From an uncultured Pseudomonadota bacterium (GTDB lineage: Bacteria; Pseudomonadota; Alphaproteobacteria; UBA9219), in assembly GCA_903920205.1 (NCBI GenBank), contig CAIXLI010000175.1, forward strand, positions 1-52,054: a DNA stretch of 52,054 nt, in the 5' to 3' direction. The notes below the pieces were generated by a model. It worked only from the letters and a program-made list of their open reading frames with translations. It did no database searches and had not been told where the DNA came from. This document shows, piece after piece, positions 17,908 through 26,999 of this stretch (position 1 is the stretch's first letter; each line of letters opens with the position of its first letter). Position numbers and translations under genes: made by a program.

Positions 17908-18170
17908 CAACTTATTGATTTTATTGAATAAATTATAGAAACATTCCTGCTTATCATCATAGCTACCATCATTAGCTTTCCGCATGTGCAGCCATGTTGG
18001 TGCAGATATTCAACTCTCGTCTTATCTCCAGACTCGCCCGAATCACCCCAATAGACTAGCGTCATAAGAGGATAATTAAGTCGAGCAGCAAGACAAAAAA
18101 ATAGCGTTTAACTACGCTTATAATTGACGTGTTGATTTGTTTTGCTCCCGCCTCAAAATAAAGGGACGTA

Positions 18171-18791
18171 ATGTGGAGCAAAACATCAACATCTTACATC
18201 TCAGCGACCTTCCGCGAACGCGTCTGCACAACACTGTGCCGAGCGGACGAACGAGGCATCGGTGTTGGCGCAGCGGTAACGCCCTTGCTCAATCTGTACG
18301 ACAACCTCTGCCAGCAACTGGCGATATTGACCAAGCAGGTTACGGCGTTGGCCAAAACCAATCCGATTTGCAAACGTATGATGACGGCACCGGGGGTTGG
18401 CCCGATTGTCGCTCTATCGTTTGTCACGGCCATCGACGATCCGAAGCGATTCAAGACAGCCAGCGATGTTGGTGCCTACTTCGGCCTTACGCCTCAACAA
18501 TACCAATCCGGCGAAACTGATATTAGGGGCAATGCCTCAAGGCGAGGCGACATCATGACGCGCTGTCATCTAGTTCAGGCAGCAACGACGCTTCTTGCCA
18601 GCACTAAAAAATGGTGTGCCCTAAAAGTCTGGGGTGTGAAGCTCGCCAAGAAGCACGGCTTTTCCAAAGCCCGCATTGCCGTCGCGCGCAAACTCTCAAT
18701 CATTTTGTGCCGGATGTGGATTAGGGAACAAGATTTTTGCTGGACGACGATGCCAGTCAACACGCCTTCGGCGGGGACAACACCCGCCTAA
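18171..18791 (+). pseudogene. 5'-truncated IS110-family transposase (C-terminal IS116/IS110/IS902-type part only)
   Basis: MMTAPGVGPIVALSFVTAIDDPKRFKTASDVGAYFGLTPQQYQSGETDIRGNASRRGDIMTRCHLVQAA; N-terminal DEDD/RuvC-like half absent. Confidence 0.85.
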
Positions 18792-18798
18792 ACCGACC

Positions 18799-18896
18799 CT
18801 TCCGGCTTAAACCGGAAGATATCTCCGCGAGGGGACGGAACGGGCGGTGACCGCGCTTAGGGGCTGATGGCGATAGAGAACAATCTCTCCGTCCCC
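18799..18896. other. Cluster of hairpin-forming dyads, possible structured RNA or element end
   Basis: CTTCCGG/CCGGAAG (18799-18818); GGGGACGGA (18831-18839)/TCCGTCCCC (18888-18896) enclosing GCGG-TGA-CCGC (18844-18854) and AGAGA-ACAA-TCTCT (18875-18888). Confidence 0.5.
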
Positions 18897-19041
18897 CATC
18901 GTCCCCCCCCATTGCGGCACCACTCTTCTGACCGAACCCCATACTGCGGCCGGCAGAACCTAAAGCATCATGCCGATCAGACCGCGAAGAGACCCATGAC
19001 CTCTCGCCCGGATCATTTTGTGTCGACCGCTGGCTAAGGCC

Positions 19042-19123
19042 GGTGTGAACTCTGTGGAAAACGCTTGGCTCTGTACAGGGCCAAGCCTTTTCGCATGTCC
19101 GCGTTTCCCACAGAGTTCACACC
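19042..19123. repeat. Long inverted repeat, 22-bp arms (21/22), with nested hairpin
   Basis: GGTGTGAACTCTGTGGAAAACG (19042-19063) vs reverse complement of CGTTTCCCACAGAGTTCACACC (19102-19123); inner CTTGGCTCTGTACAGGGCCAAG (19064-19085). Confidence 0.85.
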
Positions 19124-19560
19124 CCAACCCCAACAAACCTCTGTTTCTCAATGAAAAGATAAAAGAAAGAAGATTCTGCTTGTCAAAACCGCGGCTAGAG
19201 ACCCCTCACCTTCCTCCCGCAAGCATATCACGCCACTAACCCACTGATCCCCTTCACTAACCCTCCTTTTGAAAAAGCTGGTTGCTCTTGGGGGCGGTTG
19301 TGTTTATCATGGGGAACCTTCCGGCTCCCCTTGCGCGAATGGTTTGCGCATCGGAGGCAAAAGACAGGAAATTCATAGAGTTATCCTTGTCTGTCGGACA
19401 AACTGACACTGCGGCCTCGTTTGCTCTTGGTGAGCATGGGGTGCGCAAAATGCGGGACGATCCATTCCGGGGCGTTCGGCTTACAGGCAACCAATTTGCC
19501 GATTCTGGCGCCAAAGGGTTCATTTCCACCTTTTCGGCGACGTGTCGGCGGGAGAATAAA

Positions 19561-22164
19561 ATGACGAAGCGTATGTTAGTGGATGCCACGCATCCTGAGG
19601 AAACCCGTGTTGCCATTATCGATGATCGCCGCTTAGAAGACTTCGATTTCGAGAGCGCGAGCAAAAAACAGCTTAAAGGCAATATCTATCTTGCCAAGGT
19701 TGTGCGGATCGAGCCTTCTTTGCAGGCCGCGTTTGTTGAATATGGCGGCAACCGCCACGGTTTTCTGCCCTTTAGCGAAATCCATCCCGATTATTTCCGT
19801 ATTCCCATCGCCGACCGTCCGCATGACGAAGAAGACGCGGATCTGGACACGGACGCCGACGTTGAAGACGAAACCGGCATTTCCGCCGAGGCCTATGCCG
19901 AGGAAGTGCGTGCCTATCAGAGCGAATCCCTAGAGCATGACGAAGAACACGGGCATGTGCCGGAACAAGACGCTGCCTCTGTCGCTCCTGCCGAGCCTGT
20001 CGAACCTGTTGAAATTGGCGCGGTTGACGCGGAGCAGCTTGTTGTTCAGGAAGCCGTACCTTCGGTTTCGGAAGCCCCTGCCGTTGCCCCCCTCGAACCT
20101 CATGCCTCCGGCCTTGGCGCGGAAGCGGATACGGATTTGGGGCTGATTACCGATTTCGGCAATGCCGTTGTTGACCCCGCTTTTGTTCCTGCCCCCGTCG
20201 AAATTGTTGGCGGACAGGGCGTCGAGGAAGACGAAGTGATTGAGCGCGTGCGTCATCCGAGGGCTCCTCGTTACAAGATTCAAGAAGTCGTTAAGCGTCG
20301 CCAGATCATGCTGATTCAGGTGGTCAAGGAAGAACGCGGCAATAAGGGCGCGGCTTTGACCTCGTTCCTATCCTTGGCGGGACGTTATTGCGTTTTGATG
20401 CCCAACACCGACCGTGGCGGCGGCGTCAGCCGTAAGATCACCAGCCATCAAGATCGCAAGCGTATGAAAGACATGCTCGATCAGCTGGAAACGCCGGAAG
20501 GCATGGCGGTCATCCTGCGCACAGCAGGGATGGAGCAAGACCCCGCAGAAATTCAACGCGATTTGGAACATTTGCTGCGTTTGTGGAACAATATCCGCGA
20601 GCAGACTTTGATTTCGACCGCGCCGACTTTGATTTATGAAGAAGCGAACCTTATCAAGCGTTCGATCCGCGATTTGTATTCCGCCGATGTCGCCGAAGTG
20701 CTGGTTGCCGGAAACAAGGGCCATGAATTGGCGCATGACTTTATGCGTTCAATCATGCCGGAAGATCAGGCAAAGGTTCGGCTGTACGAAGACCCCGTGC
20801 CTTTGTTCTTCCGCTATAACGTCGAGAAGCAGATCGATCAGCTTTATAATCCGGTCGTTCAGTTGCGCTCGGGCGGCTATATCGTGATTAACCCGACCGA
20901 AGCTTTGGTGTCTATCGACGTCAATTCCGGTCGCGCCACCCGCGAACGCCATATCGAAGGCACCGCGCTGAAGACCAATTTGGAAGCCGCGGACGAAATC
21001 GCCCGTCAATTGCGCTTGCGCGATTTGGCTGGTTTGATCGTGATCGATTATATCGACATGGAAGACGGGCGGAACAACGCCGCTGTCGAACGCCGCATGA
21101 AGGAAGCGATGAAGTCCGATCGTGCGCGTTTGCAGATCGGTCGTTTGTCGGCTTTCGGCTTGATGGAATTGTCGCGTCAGCGTTTGCATCCCAGCTTGAC
21201 GGAAATCAACTTTGAACGTTGCCCCCATTGCGCGGGGGTTGGCTTGGTTCGTTCGGTGGATTCCTCCGCCATTTCCATTTTGCGCTTGATCGAGGAAGAC
21301 GCCATTCGTCAACCCGGCGGCGAGATGGTTTTGCATGTGCCGACCAAGGTCGCTCTTTATATCCTGAACCAGAAACGCGCCGCGCTACACGACATCGAAC
21401 GCCGCTATCAGGTTCAAGTTTTGCTACACAGCGACGATACGTTGGTGCCGCCTGATTGCCGTTTGGAACGCACCCGCGCCGGAAGCGGCGAAAGCCGTAG
21501 CCGCGCCGCTGTCGACAGCGATCAGCTCATGGCCGATGCGCCCACGCCGCTTATCAGCGATTATGTTCAGCCCGAGGAAAGCGACGACGCTCAACCCGCG
21601 CCGCGCGCCGAAGGCGAACGCAACCCGCGCCGTCGTGGACGTTTTGGTCGCGGACGTGAACGCGGCGAACGCAATCGCCCTCCCCATGCTGCGCCGAACG
21701 GGGATCAACAGACACCCTCTGTCGAACCCAACGGCAATGTCGTTCCTCCCGAAATCACGATTGACGATTCCATTGGTAATGTCGCCACGCCTGAATTTTC
21801 CGGCACGCCGCGTTCTGACGATCGTCCCGACGGAGCCCGTCAAAGCAGCCGTCGCCGCGGACGTCGCGGCGGTCGCGGTCGCCGTGGAGGTCCAAACGAC
21901 GAACGCGGCGAACGCCGTCCCGATAACCGCGAAGGCGGACACCCCGAATTTGCAGCACAGGAACATCAACGCGTTCCTGCGCCGCCTGTGGTCCCCGTCA
22001 GCATTCACGACATCGATACGACGCCGCGGGAACATCGCGCTCCGTCTTATGCGCAAGCCCCCAAGCCTATCGCATCCGCCCCGCCGCCTTCGCCTTACGA
22101 AGTCACGAATCCGGAATCGGACAAGCCTAAGGGCGGATGGTGGCATAAGCTGACGGGACAATAA
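19561..22164 (+). CDS. rne: Ribonuclease E/G family protein
   Basis: MTKRMLVDATHPEETRVAIIDDRRLEDFDFES...KGNIYLAKVVRIEPSLQAAFVEYGGNRHGFLPFSEI; RNase E catalytic core; CPHCAG Zn-link; Arg-rich C-terminus. Confidence 0.93.
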   Translation: MTKRMLVDATHPEETRVAIIDDRRLEDFDFESASKKQLKGNIYLAKVVRIEPSLQAAFVEYGGNRHGFLPFSEIHPDYFRIPIADRPHDEEDADLDTDADVEDETGISAEAYAEEVRAYQSESLEHDEEHGHVPEQDAASVAPAEPVEPVEIGAVDAEQLVVQEAVPSVSEAPAVAPLEPHASGLGAEADTDLGLITDFGNAVVDPAFVPAPVEIVGGQGVEEDEVIERVRHPRAPRYKIQEVVKRRQIMLIQVVKEERGNKGAALTSFLSLAGRYCVLMPNTDRGGGVSRKITSHQDRKRMKDMLDQLETPEGMAVILRTAGMEQDPAEIQRDLEHLLRLWNNIREQTLISTAPTLIYEEANLIKRSIRDLYSADVAEVLVAGNKGHELAHDFMRSIMPEDQAKVRLYEDPVPLFFRYNVEKQIDQLYNPVVQLRSGGYIVINPTEALVSIDVNSGRATRERHIEGTALKTNLEAADEIARQLRLRDLAGLIVIDYIDMEDGRNNAAVERRMKEAMKSDRARLQIGRLSAFGLMELSRQRLHPSLTEINFERCPHCAGVGLVRSVDSSAISILRLIEEDAIRQPGGEMVLHVPTKVALYILNQKRAALHDIERRYQVQVLLHSDDTLVPPDCRLERTRAGSGESRSRAAVDSDQLMADAPTPLISDYVQPEESDDAQPAPRAEGERNPRRRGRFGRGRERGERNRPPHAAPNGDQQTPSVEPNGNVVPPEITIDDSIGNVATPEFSGTPRSDDRPDGARQSSRRRGRRGGRGRRGGPNDERGERRPDNREGGHPEFAAQEHQRVPAPPVVPVSIHDIDTTPREHRAPSYAQAPKPIASAPPPSPYEVTNPESDKPKGGWWHKLTGQ

Positions 22165-22257
22165 GCTTCGGCATGAGTGTCCTGCCCTGTGAAACGGGGC
22201 GTTCAGCGAAATAAAGCCTTGTCGGGTTCATAATCTGTCGGGCATGTGGTGTGACTT

Positions 22258-24096
22258 ATGGCCTCGACACTTCTTTTAACCGTTCAAGACGGCGTTATCC
22301 GTTTTGGCCAAAAGACGCTTTTTGAAGGGCTGTCTTTTAACATCCGTGACGGCGAGAAAGTCTGTCTGATCGGGCAGAATGGCGCGGGAAAAACCACGTT
22401 GATGAACATCATCACGGGGGCGCGGGAGCTGGACGAAGGCTTGCGCTGGCAATTGCAAGGCTCGACAACAGGCTATCTGCAACAGGAAATCATCCCGCAA
22501 GAAGGACAAACGGTACGCGACTTTATTTTTCAAGCGTTGAACAACCAAGACGGCAGCCACGATTACAAGATCGAACGCGTGGTCGAGCCTTTGGAGCTTT
22601 CGCTGGACGATAAAATGACGCATCTGTCGGGCGGGCAATTGCGCCGTGCGGCTTTAGCACGGGCCTTGGTTGAAGAGCCGGATATTCTGCTGCTCGACGA
22701 GCCGACGAACCATCTCGACCTCGACATTATCGAATGGCTGGAAGGCTATTTGAAAGCCTATCGGGGTGCTGTTGTTTGCATTAGCCATGACAAGGCGTTT
22801 CTAGCGAATGTTTCCGAAGAAGTCTTTTGGCTCGACCGAGGCAAATTGAAGGTGTGCCCACGCGGTTTCTCGTTCTTTGAAGAATGGGCAACGATGCTGT
22901 TAGAGCAGGAAGAGCGTGAATTGCACAACCGGCAGAAAGTCCTCGACCTCGAAGTCGAATGGGCGAGCCGTGGCGTCAAGGCGCGGCGCAAGCGCAATGT
23001 CCGCCGCGTCGAATTGATGAAGGCCGAGCGCGACAAGTTGCGCGTCGATAAAAACGCCCTGAGCCGCATGCTGGCGAAAATCGAGTTTACGCCGGAGGAA
23101 GCGGTCGAGGCCTCTTCCCGCATCGCCGCCGAATTTTATAACGTTCATAAATCCTATGTCGGGGATGAGGGCGAAAAAGTCATCCTGTCGAAATTCAATC
23201 TGCGCATTTTGCGCGGCGACCGTATCGGCATCATCGGCAAAAACGGCTCCGGCAAAACGAGTTTCCTGCGCATGCTGGTAGGCGAGATGAAGCCCGATAT
23301 GGGCAAGGTGAAGGTCGCCAAGGATTTGGCTTTCTCGTATTTCGACCAGAAACGCAAAGACTTGATCCCCGATCATTCGTTGCAGCGTATTTTGTGCCCG
23401 AATGGCAGCGATTATATCGAGGTGATGGGCAAGTCGCGCCATGTCTGCGGTTATTTGAAGGATTTTCTGTTCGACCCCAAAATGGTCGCACATCCCGTCA
23501 GCGTTTTGTCGGGAGGGCAGAAGAACCGCTTGATGCTGGCGAAAATTATGGCGAATCCGGGCGGCTTGTTGATCCTTGACGAACCGACCAACGATCTGGA
23601 TATGGATACGCTGGATATGTTGGAAGACATGCTGGCAAAATATACCGGCACTTTGCTGGTCGTGAGCCACGACCGCGATTTTCTCGACCAGACCGTGACC
23701 AAAATTTTGGCCTTTGAAGGCGATGGAAAGATCGACGCCGTGATCGGCGGCTATCAGGATTATCTCGTCAAACGCACGGGCAAAACAAAGCCGGAGGCCA
23801 TCGCCAAGGTCAAAGCCAAGAAACAGGAGCAAGCCGCCCTGCCCCGCGCCAAAAGCGGCGGCAAGCTGACTTACATCCAAGAATATGAACTGAAGACCTT
23901 GCCCGATAAAATTATCGCATTGGAAAAAGAAATCGCCTTTGTCGAAAACCAACTGAACGATCACGAACTTTATACCCGCGATGCCGCCTTGTTCGACAAG
24001 CTGACCCGCGATCTGGCGCATGCCAAAGCATCTCTGCATATCGCCGAAGAACGCTGGCTGGAACTGGACGAGTTGCGAGCGGAAGCGGAAGGATAG
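22258..24096 (+). CDS. ABC-F family ATPase (Uup-like)
   Basis: Two ABC cassettes: GQNGAGKTT / LSGGQLRRAALARAL / LLLDEPTNHLD and GKNGSGKTS / LSGGQKNRLMLAKIM / LILDEPTNDLD; coiled-coil tail. Confidence 0.93.
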   Translation: MASTLLLTVQDGVIRFGQKTLFEGLSFNIRDGEKVCLIGQNGAGKTTLMNIITGARELDEGLRWQLQGSTTGYLQQEIIPQEGQTVRDFIFQALNNQDGSHDYKIERVVEPLELSLDDKMTHLSGGQLRRAALARALVEEPDILLLDEPTNHLDLDIIEWLEGYLKAYRGAVVCISHDKAFLANVSEEVFWLDRGKLKVCPRGFSFFEEWATMLLEQEERELHNRQKVLDLEVEWASRGVKARRKRNVRRVELMKAERDKLRVDKNALSRMLAKIEFTPEEAVEASSRIAAEFYNVHKSYVGDEGEKVILSKFNLRILRGDRIGIIGKNGSGKTSFLRMLVGEMKPDMGKVKVAKDLAFSYFDQKRKDLIPDHSLQRILCPNGSDYIEVMGKSRHVCGYLKDFLFDPKMVAHPVSVLSGGQKNRLMLAKIMANPGGLLILDEPTNDLDMDTLDMLEDMLAKYTGTLLVVSHDRDFLDQTVTKILAFEGDGKIDAVIGGYQDYLVKRTGKTKPEAIAKVKAKKQEQAALPRAKSGGKLTYIQEYELKTLPDKIIALEKEIAFVENQLNDHELYTRDAALFDKLTRDLAHAKASLHIAEERWLELDELRAEAEG

Positions 24097-24217
24097 CCCC
24101 CTTTTATAGGGAATGAACGCGCCTTTCTATTCCGCGACAGGTCAATTATTATAACCGCCACTATGATAAGCAGATTGCACTGCTGCGCTTCACCGGATAT
24201 GGAAGGGTTAGCTTCCC

Positions 24218-24988
24218 TTGTTTAAACGCGCCCCCCTTCAGGAATCCGGCATCCTCGCCCTTGACGGCGAGCAGGTGGCCTTTTCTGTTTTCCGGTCGAA
24301 GCGGCGTAAGCGAACCATCGCCTTTAAAATGGAGCGCGACGGCAGTCTGCGGGTTCTTGCTCCCTTTTCAGCCAGCCTTTCTTCCGTCACCAAAATTCTG
24401 CACAAACGCGCGGCGTGGATTGCACGAGAACTGGCAGACCGCAAGCACGCGCTGCCGGAGAACGATTTTACCGACGGCGCTGTTTTCTCCTATCTTGGGC
24501 ACACCTACACCTTGCGGATTACGCAGGGCGGCGATGCCCCGCGTTCGTCCCTTCTTTCTCCGCGAGTCTTGCGCGTTCATGTGCCGGACGAAACTCTGTC
24601 GCAGGACAATCTTCAACAAGAAGTCCGGCTGGAAATCCTGCTGTGGCTGAAAAAGCGGGCAAAAGTTAAGTTTAAGAAGCGGCTGGATCTGTGGGCGGAA
24701 AGATTGGGCGTGCGCTATAAAAAGCTTATCGTCGCAGACCCTGAACGAAGATGGGGCAGTTGCAGCGTCGATAACATCATCCGTTTGAATTGGCGGCTGA
24801 TGATGGCGCCTTTGCCGATCCTCGATTATGTCGTGGCGCATGAATTGTGCCATGTCCGTCACAAAAATCACGCGCCGCGTTTCTGGAGTTTTTTGGCGCA
24901 GGCTATGCCGGACTGTCAGGCTCGGCGAAAAACGCTGAGGCGTCTTGAATGCGGGATCATAGGAAAAACACCGCGCAATCAAGCATAA
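24218..24988 (+). CDS. YgjP-like (M48/SprT-type) metallopeptidase
   Basis: RRWGSCSVDNIIRLNWRLMMAPLPILDYVVAHELCHVRHKNHAPRFW; HELCH zinc motif. Confidence 0.88.
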   Translation: MFKRAPLQESGILALDGEQVAFSVFRSKRRKRTIAFKMERDGSLRVLAPFSASLSSVTKILHKRAAWIARELADRKHALPENDFTDGAVFSYLGHTYTLRITQGGDAPRSSLLSPRVLRVHVPDETLSQDNLQQEVRLEILLWLKKRAKVKFKKRLDLWAERLGVRYKKLIVADPERRWGSCSVDNIIRLNWRLMMAPLPILDYVVAHELCHVRHKNHAPRFWSFLAQAMPDCQARRKTLRRLECGIIGKTPRNQA

Positions 24989-25106
24989 AATTGCAGCACA
25001 GTCTGCAACAATAAAACCATTGTTTGCGCCCTAAACTATCGTTATGGGTAAGGGCTCGCATTACAATGCCCATTCATTTTGGTCGTTTAGTACCCGGACA
25101 CGCGCT

Positions 25107-26046
25107 ATGGCGATCATGTATCCTCAGCGGCTTTCAGACCGCATTCTTAACGATAGACAGTTAAAGGGCGAACGAGACACCTAATGAGTCTCTGAAAAAT
25201 TTGCCGGACGCGTTCGAGGTTTTCTATAACCGTTGCGTCAGAACGGGTCAGGGATCGAGAGCGTATAAACGTCGGATTGATTTTATTGTTTTGCATGAAA
25301 AATTTGGCCTCCTCGCTATAGAGGTCAAGGGCGGAAAAATTCGTGTCGGTCTCGACGGAGACTTTGAACAGTATCACCCCAATAAGAAAAGGTGGACGTC
25401 GATTGCCCCCTACGCTCAAGTAGAAAAGGCGGCCATCGAATTGATTACAGATTGCAAGGCAGACGGGGTCACTTATTGGATTCCCGCTGACGTCTGTGTG
25501 ATTTTCCCCAACACTCTTCGCCGCGATATTACCGATACGCCGCAAACCTTGCCGGATGGAACCTTGTGCGCGGACGACCTTTCTTCCCTAGCCGTCCTTG
25601 TACCAACCCTTTTTTCCAAATCAGCCAAGGGTCAAGCATGGGATCGAGACGCGTTTTTGGATATGCGGCGGCGGCTGCAAAATATGCCTGAAGCGACAAT
25701 GCCGGAATCGGCTATACCTAAAGCCACAAAGAACGAAAAACTGCTGCGCGAAAAAGACGAAGCAAGAAAACCCTTTTTATATGTGCCCCCCAAAAGAGAG
25801 ATTCCTCAGGAAGACGCCTATGACTTCACAACGGCGACCTGTTCACACTATGACGCTGTCGATTCATATGATTTTTTAGTGACCTCGCCGACCCCTTCTT
25901 TACCGCCTCCTTCCGTGACATTAAAAGGATGGCAAATTGCGGTTGCCGTGATGATAGGCCTTGCAGCAACTCTTGTTTTTGCATGGATATTTATGCATCC
26001 CTTTGTGCAGCATGTTTTTTCCTCCATCGGGAAAAGAAGCCTATAA
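25107..26046 (+). pseudogene. NERD-domain protein with C-terminal TM helix; apparent +1 frameshift at about 25182
   Basis: Frame 25107-25184 encodes MAIMYPQRLSDRILNDRQLKGERDT*, then shifted frame NESLKNLPDAFEVFYNRCVR...RIDFIVLHEKFGLLAIEVKGGKI (NERD). ORF track starts only at TTG 25201. Confidence 0.65.
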
Positions 26047-26177
26047 GAAAGAAAGGGATTTTTGCCTGCACTCGAATCTCTTTTGTTTGCCCTTAGTCCC
26101 ACAAGCAGTCTATAATTTTACTCCGCGCCAACAGTGCGGGATATTTTCTGCCTAAAAACAACCATCAAGAGGCCCTT

Positions 26178-26363
26178 ATGTCTGTCATCTTGAAACGCAG
26201 GACAAGCTCGTTCGGCACGTCTTTTGTAAAATTCGGCCTTGGTTATGGCGCGGTTGCGGCGATGATCTTGTCCTATAGCGTCAATAAATCTATCCTATGG
26301 ATGCTAATCGACGGCTGGTTCAGCTGGTTGTATGTCATTTTTTTCGCGCTTTTCAGAGCCTGA
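26178..26363 (+). CDS. Small membrane protein (61 aa)
   Basis: Hydrophobic ORF MSVILKRRTSSFGTSFVKFGLGYGAVAAMILSYSVNKSILWMLIDGWFSWLYVIFFALFRA. Confidence 0.5.
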   Translation: MSVILKRRTSSFGTSFVKFGLGYGAVAAMILSYSVNKSILWMLIDGWFSWLYVIFFALFRA

Positions 26364-26385
26364 GTAAAAGATTATAAGCTTCCCC

Positions 26386-26550
26386 ATGCCTTCTTGGATC
26401 AACGCTCCTCATGCCGATTATGTGCTGGCGGCTTATACCGCAGCCGCTCTTGCCCTTATCGGGCTTGCGGTTTCCTCGTGGCGTGAGCAAAGAAAACGCG
26501 CGAAGGAATGGGCGGAACTTTCCCGCACGCGCACCGATGATGCTTCATGA
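26386..26550 (+). CDS. ccmD: Heme exporter protein CcmD (54 aa; missing from the ORF track)
   Basis: MPSWINAPHADYVLAAYTAAALALIGLAVSSWREQRKRAKEWAELSRTRTDDAS; overlaps ccmE start by ATGA. Confidence 0.85.
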   Translation: MPSWINAPHADYVLAAYTAAALALIGLAVSSWREQRKRAKEWAELSRTRTDDAS

Positions 26551-26999
26551 CACGCAAAAGCGCCCGAATAATTATGGTGTTGCTGATCTTGCTGGGCGCG
26601 GGCGCGGCGGCGGCCTTGGTCGTGACGGCCTTGGGGCAGAATGTTTCCTATTTCCGCACGCCCACGGAGATCGCCTCCGGCGTTTATCCTGAAAAGATTA
26701 ATGGTCGTGGCATTCGCTTGGGCGGTTTGGTCGAAAAAGGAAGCATCCTTCGTCAAGGCAGCGCACTTTCGTTCAAGGTTACCGATCTGAAAACGACCCT
26801 TCCCGTCCATTACGAAGGCATCGCGCCCGATCTTTTCCGCGAAGAACAAGGCGTGATCGCCGAGGGCAAGATGGACGATGCGGGCGTATTTCAGGCGGCG
26901 GTTTTGCTGGCCAAGCATGACGAAAAATACATGCCGCCCGAAATCGCCAAGGAATTGAAGGCCGCAGGTCATCCGCAAGAGCCGCCGGAAACAAAATGA
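26547..26999 (+). CDS. ccmE: Cytochrome c maturation protein CcmE
   Basis: GQNVSYFRTPTEIA...GIRLGGLVEKGSI...VHYEGIAPDLFREEQGVIAEGKMDDAGVFQAAVLLAKHDEKYMPPE; heme-binding His in LLAKHDEKY. Confidence 0.95.
   Translation: MTRKSARIIMVLLILLGAGAAAALVVTALGQNVSYFRTPTEIASGVYPEKINGRGIRLGGLVEKGSILRQGSALSFKVTDLKTTLPVHYEGIAPDLFREEQGVIAEGKMDDAGVFQAAVLLAKHDEKYMPPEIAKELKAAGHPQEPPETK

Noticed and set aside
18799-19123. RNase P RNA, tmRNA or SRP RNA
   Set aside because: Characteristic conserved segments of these RNAs were not found by eye in this interval.
19042-19123. Replication origin
   Set aside because: Only two imperfect DnaA-box-like sequences and no typical origin neighbours (for example dnaA, hemE, parAB) in the vicinity.
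19282-19560. N-terminal extension of RNase E
   Set aside because: RNase E normally begins at MTKRMLVDATHPEE (ATG 19561); the upstream in-frame stretch has no homology and is more likely 5' UTR.
22900-24039. 379-aa minus-strand ORF
   Set aside because: Antisense to the ABC-F ATPase; no family features.
25107-25200. Programmed +1 frameshift as the preferred explanation for the NERD gene
   Set aside because: ACC-TAA lacks a convincing slippery context; an indel (sequencing or mutational) is more likely, so it is kept only as a possibility.
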